A model generated the notes under the pieces. That model was not told the DNA's origin. It did no database searches and saw nothing but the letters and a program-made list of their open reading frames with translations. Of a DNA stretch of 64,000 nucleotides, positions 16,915 to 25,877 are shown in pieces. The translations under genes and the position numbers were made by a program. Each line of letters opens with the position of its first letter. Position 1 is the stretch's first letter. The stretch lies in assembly GCF_014205215.1 (NCBI RefSeq), contig NZ_JACHNC010000001.1, positions 6,506,501 through 6,570,500 on the forward strand. Direction: 5' to 3'. Origin of the DNA: Actinoplanes lobatus (lineage in GTDB: Bacteria; Actinomycetota; Actinomycetes; Mycobacteriales; Micromonosporaceae).

Positions 16915-18961
16915 CTCCACTCGGCGGAAACGAGCGGTTGTCCAGGCGGACGTCGCCGATCTCGACCGTCCAGAGTAGGTCGGTCAGGTGGTCGAGCGCC
17001 TTCGCCAGGTAGCGCCGATAGGTGCTCAGCGGCAGCCCGAGGATCTGCGCGGCGGCCTCCTGGCTGGGCGCCGCCCGCAGGTACGTCCGGTCCAGCACCG
17101 CCCGCAACCGATCACCGCGGGGCTCCGCGCCCAGCCGTGCCACCCCGTCCTCGAGGACAGCCCGCAACCGGTCGACGTCCGGCCCGCCGGCGGTGGCGGC
17201 GAGCGCGGTGCCCAGCAACGGACTGCCGGCGAGACGGTCCGGCCGGTGCAGTATCGGCAGCGCCGCCCGCACCGCGGCGCCGAACCGCACACGGTCCAGC
17301 GGCGGCGGCCGCAGCAGCGCGGCGGGCGGCGGCCCGGTCGCTCCGGTGCGCCCACGCTCATGCATCAGGTCGAACCAGGTGTCGACCGGGATGCGCCGCC
17401 AGTCGATGCCGTAGACGACATGACGCCGGCCACCGAAGTCCACCTCGACCAGCCGGGCGAACGCCATGTAGTCGAAGAACGGCCCCCAGTGCTCAGCGTC
17501 GACGGTGACGATGAACGACCAGGCCAGCGGATGGGTCAACCATTCGACGATGCTGGAGACCGGACCGGCCAGCAGGGCGTACCGGTCACGTTGATGTTCG
17601 TCGGCGCCGGACAGGAAGCGGCAGATGTCGACGAGTTCGCCGGGCCGGGCGGGCGCCTCCCGTGCCACGTGGGCGAGCACCGCGCGTACCACCGGATCCC
17701 GTTCCTCCAGCCCGGATCCGGTGGGGCACAGCAGGTTGAGGGCCAGCCCGGTGACGCGGCCGGCGCTTCGTACCACGCTGAGCTGTTGGGGTTGCACCGT
17801 GAGCCACGCCCGGGCGAGGTCGGCGCTGGCCGGCCCCTCGAATCGTTCGATGACGTCGCACACCTGGTCGTGTTCGCCGGGCCGGGCGGTGACGACGCTG
17901 GTCGAGCCTTGCGCTCGTAGCCCGGCCAGCGTGCCGGCGAGAGGGCTGCTGCGCACCAGGAAGAACAGCTGTTGTGCGTGCAACTGCGCATCCGGGCCGG
18001 CGGCGGCGCGCAGCCGGGACACCGCCTCGACGTGGACCGTCCAGCGGGTCCGTCGCAACGGTTCCGGCGCGCGCCGTTCGAACTCGGCGTGCAGCACGTC
18101 CCGGACCAGGTCGTGGATGGACAGCCCGTGCGGGCCGCTGGTGATGAACGGCTGGCCCGCCAGCCATCGCCACACCGCGGGCGCGTCGTCGCCGACCAGG
18201 CGGCGCAGCAGATCCTCGGTGGTCAGCCAGGCCACCGCGCACGTGGCCAGGCCGGTCAGGTGCGTCTCACCGGGCACTTCACGCAGGAAGGACTCCAGCA
18301 ACGCGGAGATCAGATCCGGGGCGTCGGCGAGGCTGCCGGGCACCCTTCCGGCAGCCGCCTGATCGGCCAGCAGCGCCATGGTCAGCGGATGTCCCCGCGC
18401 GAGTGTCAGCAGGTGCGGGCGCAGGTCCGGCGCCACTCCGGCGTGGGCGAGCAGATCGTCACCCTCGGCGGGGCCGAGCGGGCGGAGATGGTGCACCGCG
18501 GTCAGATCACCCCAGCCGGGGTCGGTCCGCCAGGGCGCGCTCGGCGGATCACGCCCGGCCAGCACCACGACGGCGTCCGCGCTCAGGGTGGGCAGCAGCG
18601 TGTCGCGCAGCCAGCCGTCGACCGGGCTCAACTGCTCATATCCGTCGACCAGCAGCACCACGCCCGCTGGAAGATCATCGCGATCACCGAGGGCGAGCCG
18701 GATCGCCGCGGCGACACCCGGCGGCGCCGCGTCGATGTCGCGACCGTCGATGTGTACGGGAGTGCGCCCGGCCACCCGCACCCGGGCCGCGAACTCGTGC
18801 AGCAGGGTCGTCTTGCCGATGCCGCCCTCGCCGTGCACGAACAGCACCCGGCACGCGCCGCGCCCGTGCAGGGCGTCGTCGAAGCAGGCGAGTTCCCGTT
18901 CCCGGCCGACGAATCGCCGCCGCCGCGCCGCCTCCAGCAGGTCACCGAGGTTCCCCGACAT
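16862..18961 (-). CDS. Orphan STAND/AAA-type ATPase with C-terminal helix-turn-helix
   Basis: The ~699-residue protein begins with FVGRERELACFDDAL, a Walker A (GEGGIGKTTLL) and a Walker B-like strand (GVVLLVDGYEQL), then an LAGRDPPS sensor-like segment. This is the AAA/NB-ARC arrangement of signal-transducing ATPases. The long middle is helical. Near the C-terminus (AAPSQEAAAQILGLPLSTYRRYL) lies an HTH-like motif, suggesting a DNA-binding regulator. It is divergent from the FAD monooxygenase at 19078 with ~116 bp between starts, so it may regulate that gene. The start was set at ATG 18961 after GGGGG; the frame is open eight codons upstream. Confidence 0.7.
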   Translation of the reverse strand: MSGNLGDLLEAARRRRFVGRERELACFDDALHGRGACRVLFVHGEGGIGKTTLLHEFAARVRVAGRTPVHIDGRDIDAAPPGVAAAIRLALGDRDDLPAGVVLLVDGYEQLSPVDGWLRDTLLPTLSADAVVVLAGRDPPSAPWRTDPGWGDLTAVHHLRPLGPAEGDDLLAHAGVAPDLRPHLLTLARGHPLTMALLADQAAAGRVPGSLADAPDLISALLESFLREVPGETHLTGLATCAVAWLTTEDLLRRLVGDDAPAVWRWLAGQPFITSGPHGLSIHDLVRDVLHAEFERRAPEPLRRTRWTVHVEAVSRLRAAAGPDAQLHAQQLFFLVRSSPLAGTLAGLRAQGSTSVVTARPGEHDQVCDVIERFEGPASADLARAWLTVQPQQLSVVRSAGRVTGLALNLLCPTGSGLEERDPVVRAVLAHVAREAPARPGELVDICRFLSGADEHQRDRYALLAGPVSSIVEWLTHPLAWSFIVTVDAEHWGPFFDYMAFARLVEVDFGGRRHVVYGIDWRRIPVDTWFDLMHERGRTGATGPPPAALLRPPPLDRVRFGAAVRAALPILHRPDRLAGSPLLGTALAATAGGPDVDRLRAVLEDGVARLGAEPRGDRLRAVLDRTYLRAAPSQEAAAQILGLPLSTYRRYLAKALDHLTDLLWTVEIGDVRLDNRSFPPSGVRTAAHTPSTAHPAGQA

Positions 18962-19077
18962 GCCCCCACTGTTCCCCCGTCGCACCGTTTTGGACAGCGT
19001 TTGACGCCGTTCTGACGTGGAAGGTGAGCGCCGATCCGGCCGACCCTCGGCACATCACTGCGACACGGAGGTGCCCG

Positions 19078-20490
19078 ATGTCCCGGATCATCGTTCTCGG
19101 TGCCGGCCTGTGCGGCCTGTCCACCGCCCTGCTGCTGTCCCGCGACGGCCACCAGGTCACCGTTCTGGAACGGGACCCGGCGGAGCCGCCGCCCGCCGAG
19201 GAATGGGTGCGCTGGCAGCGGTCCGGCGTCAACCAGTTCCGGCTGCCGCACATCCTGCTGCCGCGCTGGCGCGACCTGATGGACCGCGAACTACCCGACG
19301 TCCTCGACCGTCTCGAAGCCGTCGGCGGGCTGCGGATCAACCTCCTCGACCTGCTGCCGGCGGCACAGCGCGGCCCGTGGCAGGCCGGCGACGAGCGCTT
19401 CACGACCGTCACGGCGCGCCGTTCCGTACTGGAGGGGGTTTTGGCCTCGATCGCCGCCGGCGCCGCCGGCATCCGGATCCGGCGCGGGGTCACCGTCACC
19501 GGTCTGCTCACCGATGATCAAACCTCGGATGTACGGATTCCGCGCGTGTCCGGTGTCCTAGCCGAGGGCGGGCGCACCTTCCGGGCCGACCTGGTGGTGG
19601 ACTGCTGCGGCCGGCGCTCGCCGTTGAGCGCGTGGCTGTCCGCGGCCGGCGCCCGGCACCCGGCCGAGGAACGCGCCGACTGCGGTTTCGTCTACTTCAG
19701 CCGCGACTTCCGGACCCGCACCGGATCCCTGCCGCAGGGCCGTACCGGCGTCCTGCAACGCCACGAGTCGATGTCGATCCTGACCGTGCCCACCGACAAC
19801 GGCACCTGGAGCATCGTCCTGATCGCGAGCAGCCGGGACCGGGCGATGCGGGCCCTGCGCGACCCGGCCCGCTGGGACGCCGCTCTCGCCCGGTATCCGC
19901 TGGCCGCGCACTGGCGCGACGGCGAACCGGGTCCCGGCGTGGACGTCATGGCCGGGATCGAGGACCGGCACCGGGATCTGGTCGTCGACGGTAACCCGGT
20001 GGCCACCGGCATTGTCGCCGTCGGCGACTCGTGGGCGTGCACCAATCCGTCGCTCGGGCGCGGCGCCACCATCGGCCTGCTGCACGCGGTCGGCCTGCGC
20101 GACGTGCTGCGCGACACGGGTACCGCCGACCACGACAAGCTGGCACGTCGCTTCCATGAGTGGACGGCGACGGTCGTCGAGCCGATGTACCGGGCGACGC
20201 TGTGGTACGACCGGCACCGGCTGGCCGAGCTCGACGCCGACGCCGCGGGAACGCCGTACCGGACCGACGATGTCCGTTGGGCGTTCAGCCTGGCCGTGTC
20301 CGCCGCGGCCGGCGCCGATCCGGAGATCGCCCGCGCCCACCAGTCCCTAGCGTCGCTGCTGGCCACTCCGGACGAGATCGTCGCCCGGCCCGGCCTGGCC
20401 GAGAAGGTCATGCGGCTGGGCGGCGGCAGCCCGCGCTACCCGCTGCCGGGTCCCGCCCGTCCGGAGCTGCTGGCCGCGATCAGCGCCTGA
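19078..20490 (+). CDS. FAD-dependent monooxygenase/oxidoreductase
   Basis: The 470-residue protein carries an N-terminal Rossmann FAD motif (IIVLGAGLCGLSTALLLS, GxGxxG), a central VVDCCGRRSPL motif, and a second FAD-binding motif GIVAVGDSWACTNPSLGRG (GD motif). This is the layout of the PHBH-type flavin monooxygenases and halogenase-like tailoring enzymes. Substrate unknown. The ATG at 19078 opens directly on the FAD motif. The next gene begins 38 bp downstream. Confidence 0.8.
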   Translation: MSRIIVLGAGLCGLSTALLLSRDGHQVTVLERDPAEPPPAEEWVRWQRSGVNQFRLPHILLPRWRDLMDRELPDVLDRLEAVGGLRINLLDLLPAAQRGPWQAGDERFTTVTARRSVLEGVLASIAAGAAGIRIRRGVTVTGLLTDDQTSDVRIPRVSGVLAEGGRTFRADLVVDCCGRRSPLSAWLSAAGARHPAEERADCGFVYFSRDFRTRTGSLPQGRTGVLQRHESMSILTVPTDNGTWSIVLIASSRDRAMRALRDPARWDAALARYPLAAHWRDGEPGPGVDVMAGIEDRHRDLVVDGNPVATGIVAVGDSWACTNPSLGRGATIGLLHAVGLRDVLRDTGTADHDKLARRFHEWTATVVEPMYRATLWYDRHRLAELDADAAGTPYRTDDVRWAFSLAVSAAAGADPEIARAHQSLASLLATPDEIVARPGLAEKVMRLGGGSPRYPLPGPARPELLAAISA

Positions 20491-20528
20491 CATCGATGGA
20501 AGAATCCGTCGCGAAAGGAGGTGGGCTC

Positions 20529-20933
20529 GTGCCACCCAGACTCACCGCGACCCTGGATTCGCTCGGTTGCCGGGCGGTGCCGGAGGTCCACATCGTCGTC
20601 GGCGAGTACCTCGGCGGATACGGGGTGCTCGACGATGCCTGGGAGATCGCCTCAGCAAGGCTCGGCGTCTCCGACCGCACCGACGACGAGGTCCGGGCCT
20701 GGTTGCGTTCCCTGCCCGTCGACGCCGACTCCGTGATCCGCATCGACTGGGCAAGGGACGGGATCGGCGCCGAACTCCCGTTCTCGGTGTTCGCCCAGCA
20801 TTTCGACGACCTGTGGTATCCGTCCTCGGACGACGTGGTCGTCCTGACCCCCGACGGCGCCCTGCTCTACCTGGACCACGAGGAGAGATTCAGCTTCGTC
20901 CCGAGGCTTGAGGAGCGTCGCGAGGTGGCGTAG
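20529..20933 (+). CDS. Hypothetical acidic protein
   Basis: A 134-residue protein of unrecognised family: an N-terminal segment (EVHIVVGEYLGGYGVLDDAW) and C-terminal beta-rich part (DDVVVLTPDGALLYLDHEE). The GTG at 20529 is chosen because an excellent ribosome site AAAGGAGG (20514-20521) sits 7 bp ahead; an in-frame ATG at 20496 lacks one. It follows the FAD enzyme on the same strand. Confidence 0.65.
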   Translation: MPPRLTATLDSLGCRAVPEVHIVVGEYLGGYGVLDDAWEIASARLGVSDRTDDEVRAWLRSLPVDADSVIRIDWARDGIGAELPFSVFAQHFDDLWYPSSDDVVVLTPDGALLYLDHEERFSFVPRLEERREVA

Positions 20934-20973
20934 ACAGAGACTGTCCTCAATGGGCTGTCGATGGGGGTGTCCG

Positions 20974-22845
20974 ATGTGGCGCCGACTTCTGCTCGTGGCT
21001 CTCGCCGTGCTCGCCGGGGCGGCGCCGTCCAGTGCCGCCGTCGCCGCCGCTGATCAGTGGGTGGGTGAAGGGCTGCTGCCGTTTCCCAGCGACCGGTTCA
21101 CGGTCGCCGACCGGAGCAGCCCGACCGGGCGGCGGGTGCACTTCCCGGCCGGGTCGCTTCCCGCGAACGTGGCCGGTACCCACATCGACCCGGCCGAGTG
21201 GAACCGGCAGGACGGGTTCAGCCCGGGCACGCCGATCCTGGTTCACGTGCCGGGTCTCGATCCGGTGGCCAGCGGCATCGCGCCGGTCACCGACATCGGG
21301 CGGTCACTGTGGCCGGACGCGCCGATCGTGCTGCTGAACACGCGGACCGGGCAGCGGACACCGTACTGGGCGGAACTCGACGCGCACGCCGCCGACGATC
21401 CGGCACGGCAGCTGCTCGTCATCCGGCCGGCGGTGGCGCTGAGCGAGGCGACCCGGTACGTGGTCGTGCTGCGGGGGCTGCGCGACCGTACCGGTGCGTG
21501 GATCCCCGCTCCTGGCCGGGGGATGTCACAGCACCTGGGACACCATCTCTACCTGGCGTGGGACTTCACCGTCGCGAGCGCGGCCGGGCTCACCGGGCGG
21601 GTGCTGCGGATGCGCGACGACGCGTTCGCCGCGCTCGGGCGGGCCGCTCCGGCGTACACGATCGGGCAGGTCACCGACTACACCGCCGAGCAGGACGCGC
21701 GGATCGCCCGCCAGGTGCGCGGCACGGTCACGGTGCCGAGCTATCTGACCGGCGCGGGCGGCCCCGGATCCCGGCTGAACTACCCGCCGGGCGGGGACCT
21801 GCCGGCCGCGTCGGGCGCCACCTACGCCGCCGGCTTCGTGTGCAACATCCCTCGTGGCGTGAGCGCGGAGAAGCCGGCTCACCTGTCGCTCTACGGTCAC
21901 GGGCTGCTCGGCTCACCCACCGAGATCAACGCCGGAAACGTCAAACAGATGGCGTACGACCACGGCTTCCTGTTCTGCGCGACGAGCTGGATCGGACTGT
22001 CGTCGGCGGACATCCCGTTCGTGGCCGGCGTCTGGAGCGACCTGAGCGGCTTCCCCTCCGTACCCGATCGGTTGCAGCAAAGCTTTGTGAATTTTCTGTT
22101 CCTCGGACGGGCGATGGTGGCGAACGGCGGGTTCGCCGCGGATCCCGCCTTCCAGGACGGGCAGGGCCGCAGCCTGCTCGACCGGCGCGGTGGCCTGCAC
22201 TACGACGGCAACTCCCAGGGCGGCATCAACGGGGGAGCGCTGACCGCGATCGCCCAGGACTGGACCCGTTCGGTCCTCGGCGTGCCCGGCATGAACTACA
22301 GCACGATGTTGCAGCGCAGCACCGCCTTCGCGCCGTTCCAGCAGCTGATGGACCGGTCCTACCCGGACAGGACCGACCAGCAGCTCATCTTCGGGCTGTT
22401 GCAGATGCTGTGGGATCGCGGCGAGGCCAACGGGTACGCCCAGCACCTCACCTCCCGGCCGCTGCCGGGCACACCGCCACATCAGGTGCTGATGCACGTC
22501 GCGTTCGGGGATCATCAGGTCTCCCCGGCGGCCGCGCAGGTGCAGGCCCGGACCATCGGGGCCCGCCTGCACCGGCCCGCGCTGGCTCCGGGCTGGTCCG
22601 ACGAGGTGGTGCCGTTCTGGGGCATCGGCGCGATCCGGTCCTACCCGTACCGTGGCTCGGCGCTCGTGGTGTGGAACAGCGGCCAGGCCTACGCGCCGCC
22701 GCCGACCAACCTCGCACCCAGCGACCCCCGGTACGGGCCGGACCCGCACGAGTTCCCGCGCGCCCAGCCGGGCGCCCAGCAGCAGAAGGCGACGTTCCTG
22801 CTCACCGGCCGGGTGATCGACGTCTGCGGCGGGCCCTGCCCCTGA
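20974..22845 (+). CDS. Secreted alpha/beta-hydrolase-like protein
   Basis: The 623-residue protein has a signal peptide (MWRRLLLVALAVLAGAAPSS, cleavage near AAVAAA). A large domain follows with GHGLLGSPTEIN (oxyanion-like loop) and the nucleophile elbow YDGNSQGGINGG (GxSxGG) near residue 410. C-terminal VAFGDHQVSPAAAQ supplies the expected acid-region motif. This fits extracytoplasmic esterase/lipase-like proteins of unknown substrate. An alternative ATG at 20950 would add eight residues before the signal. Confidence 0.75.
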   Translation: MWRRLLLVALAVLAGAAPSSAAVAAADQWVGEGLLPFPSDRFTVADRSSPTGRRVHFPAGSLPANVAGTHIDPAEWNRQDGFSPGTPILVHVPGLDPVASGIAPVTDIGRSLWPDAPIVLLNTRTGQRTPYWAELDAHAADDPARQLLVIRPAVALSEATRYVVVLRGLRDRTGAWIPAPGRGMSQHLGHHLYLAWDFTVASAAGLTGRVLRMRDDAFAALGRAAPAYTIGQVTDYTAEQDARIARQVRGTVTVPSYLTGAGGPGSRLNYPPGGDLPAASGATYAAGFVCNIPRGVSAEKPAHLSLYGHGLLGSPTEINAGNVKQMAYDHGFLFCATSWIGLSSADIPFVAGVWSDLSGFPSVPDRLQQSFVNFLFLGRAMVANGGFAADPAFQDGQGRSLLDRRGGLHYDGNSQGGINGGALTAIAQDWTRSVLGVPGMNYSTMLQRSTAFAPFQQLMDRSYPDRTDQQLIFGLLQMLWDRGEANGYAQHLTSRPLPGTPPHQVLMHVAFGDHQVSPAAAQVQARTIGARLHRPALAPGWSDEVVPFWGIGAIRSYPYRGSALVVWNSGQAYAPPPTNLAPSDPRYGPDPHEFPRAQPGAQQQKATFLLTGRVIDVCGGPCP

Positions 22846-22939
22846 CAACGACCCACCGAGCCGTGTCCGCAGATCAAGGACAGTACCGGCGACGCGGGCC
22901 GGAGCGGGCGGTATGACGAGGTGGAAGGAGGCGATGGAG

Positions 22940-23401
22940 ATGACAGGCACATTGAGCCCGTGGCCCCAGGTCAGCCAGGGCGCCAAGGAGCATCCGGTTC
23001 CCACCCTGCAATACCTGCTGCGGGCGCGCGGCAAGACGGTGACGGTCGACGGCATCTTCGGGCCGCAGACCGACGCCGCGGTGCGGGCCTTCCAGCACGA
23101 CCGGGGCCTCAAGGTCGATGGCATCGTCGGCCCGAATACCTGGGCCGCGCTGATCATCCAGGTCGAACAGGGCGCGCAGGGCGACGCCGTGCGCGGTGTG
23201 CAGGAGGAGTTCCAGTTCCGCAACCTCTCCGGTGATCCGTCGCAGGGCCTCGCGGTCGACGGCTTCTTCGGCCCGGAGACCGACGCGGCGGTACGCGGCT
23301 TCCAGTCCGCGATCCACGCCGACGTCCCGTCGATGGCGGTCGACGGCATCGTCGGCCCGATGACCTGGCAGGCGCTCGTCAGCGGAATGCTGTCGTTCTG
23401 A
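22940..23401 (+). CDS. Peptidoglycan-binding protein with two PG_binding_1 domains
   Basis: The 153-residue protein is made almost entirely of two peptidoglycan-binding domains: residues ~15-70 (VDGIFGPQTDAAVRAFQHDR ... VDGIVGPNTWAAL) and ~80-150 (VDGFFGPETDAAVRGFQ ... VDGIVGPMTWQAL). No signal peptide or catalytic domain is visible, which is odd for a wall-binding protein; export could be non-classical. ATG 22940 lies 8 bp after AAGGAGG (22925-22931). Confidence 0.85.
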   Translation: MTGTLSPWPQVSQGAKEHPVPTLQYLLRARGKTVTVDGIFGPQTDAAVRAFQHDRGLKVDGIVGPNTWAALIIQVEQGAQGDAVRGVQEEFQFRNLSGDPSQGLAVDGFFGPETDAAVRGFQSAIHADVPSMAVDGIVGPMTWQALVSGMLSF

Positions 23402-23413
23402 CCAGGGCGGTCC

Positions 23414-23450
23414 GTGCCCGGCTCCGGGATCCTTGTCCGGAGTCGGGTGC
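23414..23450. terminator. Hairpin downstream of the peptidoglycan-binding gene
   Basis: CCCGGCTCCGG pairs with CCGGAGTCGGG (one G-T) across a 9-nt loop, with wobble extensions, starting 13 bp after the stop at 23401. Confidence 0.55.
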
Positions 23451-23577
23451 CCGCCGGAAGATCACATCTTGTCCGATCAGGCGAAGTATGCTGCTGATCG
23501 GGCGATATCGGTAGCGCCGTCGGCGAGGGTGGCTCACGGTGAGGAAGGGAAGCAGACGGTCTTCGTGGAGCGGTCCG

Positions 23578-24195
23578 ATGGCAGACGAACCCGGTTCACG
23601 GCGCCGCCCTGATCCGGCCGCCTATCGCTCACCGCTGAGAACGCCCACCCCGTACAAGGTGGCGATCGCGCTCGTCGTCTCCGGGGTCGTGGTGATCGCC
23701 CTGCTCGCGGCCGGGATCGTTGCGGAACGGGTGAGCCGGGGCCCGGTGGTGACCGCCGCGGACACGCCGGCGAGAACGGAAACGAACAAGACCAAGAAGC
23801 CGCCGGGAATCGGCGACCCGGTACGTGACGGCAAGTTCGAGTTCGTGATCTCCCGCGTCGATTGTTCACGCGACAGCATCGGGATCGAACATCTCCGGCG
23901 CACCGCACAGGGCCGGTACTGTGTGGTCACCCTGTCGGTGCGCAACATTGCCGACGAGCCGAAATACTTCCTCGGGCTCGCCCAGAAAGCACGGGACGTC
24001 AACGGCGCCGACTACGGATACGACGAGATCGCCGGCCTTTACGCCAACCGCGACACGAAGACGTTCCTGGAGAAGCTGGACCCCGGCGAACGGGTGACCG
24101 GCAAACTCGTCTTCGACATCCCGGACGGGGTCGGGCTCGCCGCCCTGGAACTGCACGACTCCCCGCTCTCCGGCGGCGTGATCGTCACCCTTTGA
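23578..24195 (+). CDS. Membrane-anchored DUF4352-like protein
   Basis: The 205-residue protein has one transmembrane helix (residues ~28-50, VAIALVVSGVVVIALLAAGI), a Lys/Thr linker, and a DUF4352/telokin-like beta-sandwich with YCVVTLSVRNIADEPKYF and KLDPGERVTGKLVFDIPDG. Two cysteines may form a disulfide. These domains occur in actinobacterial surface proteins of unknown role. ATG 23578 after GGAG is preferred over GTG 23539. Confidence 0.75.
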   Translation: MADEPGSRRRPDPAAYRSPLRTPTPYKVAIALVVSGVVVIALLAAGIVAERVSRGPVVTAADTPARTETNKTKKPPGIGDPVRDGKFEFVISRVDCSRDSIGIEHLRRTAQGRYCVVTLSVRNIADEPKYFLGLAQKARDVNGADYGYDEIAGLYANRDTKTFLEKLDPGERVTGKLVFDIPDGVGLAALELHDSPLSGGVIVTL

Positions 24196-24211
24196 AGAAG
24201 AGGTATGTACG

Positions 24212-24631
24212 GTGAATGACTGGAATGCCAAGATCATTGACGAGTTCCGCGCCAACGACGGCCAGGTCGGCGGACCATTCACCGGGGCGCCCATGGTGCT
24301 GGTGCATCACCGCGGCCGCAAGACCGGCCGCGAACTCGTCAGCCCGATGATGTATCTGCCCCACGAATCCGACGACGGCGTCATCTACGTCTTCGCGTCG
24401 AAGGCCGGCGCACCGGAGAACCCCAGCTGGTACTACAACCTCGTCTCCGCCGGAGAGGCCACCGTCGAACGCGGCACGGAGAACTACCCGGTACGCGTCC
24501 GGGAACTGGCCGGCGAAGAGCGGGACCGGCGGTTCAACGAGCAGGCCGGCCGTTATCCCGGCTTCGCGGAGTACGAGGCGAAGACCGCCGGGATCCGTAC
24601 GATCCCCGTCCTCGAACTCACTGCCGTGTGA
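24212..24631 (+). CDS. F420/FMN-dependent nitroreductase-family (DDN-like) oxidoreductase
   Basis: The 139-residue protein matches the deazaflavin-dependent (Ddn/FDOR) family: MVLVHHRGRKTGRELVSPMM near residue 28, ENPSWYYNLVSAGEATVE near 70, and a C-terminal RTIPVLELTAV. This family binds coenzyme F420 and reduces quinones or other acceptors, or serves in redox protection. GTG start at 24212 is 16 bp after the previous gene, so they may be cotranscribed. Confidence 0.88.
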   Translation: MNDWNAKIIDEFRANDGQVGGPFTGAPMVLVHHRGRKTGRELVSPMMYLPHESDDGVIYVFASKAGAPENPSWYYNLVSAGEATVERGTENYPVRVRELAGEERDRRFNEQAGRYPGFAEYEAKTAGIRTIPVLELTAV

Positions 24632-24633
24632 GG

Positions 24634-25284
24634 TCAGCGGGGCCAGTCCGTGAAGCGTTTCCGCAGCTGGAGCACCTGCTCGGGGCCGACGCCGTAGGCG
24701 GCGAACGCCCGGTCGGGGGTCTCGTCCAGGCGGTGCCCGGCCGCGGCGACATCCTCGTCGAACAGGCCCGGATCCGCCGTTCGTGCCAGGTCCAGCAGTG
24801 CGCCGGGGGAGTGGTCCGCCAGGAACGCCGCCACATCGACGAAATCGCGGACCTCGGCCCGGTTGACCAGGGCGGCGACCTTCCACGCGATCAGATCGTC
24901 GACGGCCATCACCCGCCCGATGTCCAGCAGCACCGGCTCCCGGGTGCGCGACAGGTGCCCGAGGCTCAGCCGGACCATGCCGCCGTCCGGCCGGTACGCG
25001 ACCAGCTCCGTCATCAGATAGTCCAGGCCGTCGACGACGTCGGAGGACGTGTGCACCTGGTCGACGCCGATCCCCGCCTCGGCCAGCGCCGCCGCTACCG
25101 CCGCGGTGGCGGCGGCCACGCTGCAGTGTTCCTCGCCGAACACGTCGACGTCCTCGGTGGGCCGGGACACGATGCCGTGCAGGATCAGCGCGAGGCCGCC
25201 GCCGAGGGCGAACCCGAACCGGTCGGCGACCGCCAGGGCGATCCGTGCCACCTGGAGGTGGAACGCGTCGACGGGGCCGGTCAA
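24634..25284 (-). CDS. AbiEii/AbiGii-type nucleotidyltransferase (putative toxin)
   Basis: The 216-residue protein has the minimal nucleotidyltransferase motif: FALGGGLALILHG, then RPTEDVDVF (DxD metal site) and a downstream LLDIGRVMAVDDLIAWKVAAL, as in AbiEii/AbiGii toxin-family proteins. The TTG at 25284 overlaps the upstream gene stop (TTGA), indicating translational coupling. In known systems the partner is a regulator/antitoxin; here the partner is unrecognised. A free-standing metabolic nucleotidyltransferase-like role cannot be excluded. Confidence 0.7.
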   Translation of the reverse strand: MTGPVDAFHLQVARIALAVADRFGFALGGGLALILHGIVSRPTEDVDVFGEEHCSVAAATAAVAAALAEAGIGVDQVHTSSDVVDGLDYLMTELVAYRPDGGMVRLSLGHLSRTREPVLLDIGRVMAVDDLIAWKVAALVNRAEVRDFVDVAAFLADHSPGALLDLARTADPGLFDEDVAAAGHRLDETPDRAFAAYGVGPEQVLQLRKRFTDWPR

Positions 25285-25631
25285 ACGACGGCCACAGCGA
25301 CAAGCACCGGATGAGCGGCTTCCCACGCCTGCCGTAGCCCGCGGGGCAGGTACAGGCGCGGCCACAGGGCCACCAGGAGTTCCCCGTTCAGCCAGGTCTG
25401 CAACTCGTCGTGACGGACCGCCTCGCGGAGCACGATCTCGTACATCCGCCTGCGGTCGAAACCGTCATCCAGGTCGAACCGGCCCGCGGGCGGGGGCGCC
25501 CACACCAGCCGGAACGGCAGGTCGACGATCCCGCTCACCGGGCCCCGCAGCGTGCTCAGATCGGCGGCGACGAGCGCGCGACGGCCCGGCCGGCTCTGCC
25601 AGCCCGCTGACGCCGTCGCACGGATACCCAC
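25281..25631 (-). CDS. Hypothetical partner of the AbiEii-like nucleotidyltransferase
   Basis: A 116-residue protein (GTG 25631) with a Trp/Arg-rich beta section (VDLPFRLVWAPPPAGRFDL) and a helical tail (YEIVLREAVRHDELQTWLNG). It is immediately upstream of, and overlaps by 4 bp with, the nucleotidyltransferase gene. It could be an antitoxin or associated factor by position; no known antitoxin motif is recognised. The frame is open 56 codons further upstream, but coding character is weak there. Confidence 0.5.
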   Translation of the reverse strand: MGIRATASAGWQSRPGRRALVAADLSTLRGPVSGIVDLPFRLVWAPPPAGRFDLDDGFDRRRMYEIVLREAVRHDELQTWLNGELLVALWPRLYLPRGLRQAWEAAHPVLVAVAVV

Positions 25632-25877
25632 GCCGACCAGGGTACGTGGTCCCGGGCGCCCTCGAACAGCGACGATGCGCGGAAGGCACGGCGTACCGGC
25701 CATTTCGGTAAACCCGGTCTTCTCGTGGTCGATTACCCGTGGCGAGTCGTTCGCCCCGGGGCCTGAGAACCCGCAACCGGGTGGCACCGGTACGGGCACT
25801 TGGTGTGCACCTGCCGCCCTGGAATCTCTTTCACATGCCCGGCCGACTTCGAGGCCGGACTAACGGGGGAGATTGTT

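Noticed and set aside
25640..25877. Riboswitch-like leader (e.g. ydaO/c-di-AMP) upstream of the GH26-like gene
   Set aside because: Only vague motif resemblance; no convincing conserved core or terminator switch could be drawn.
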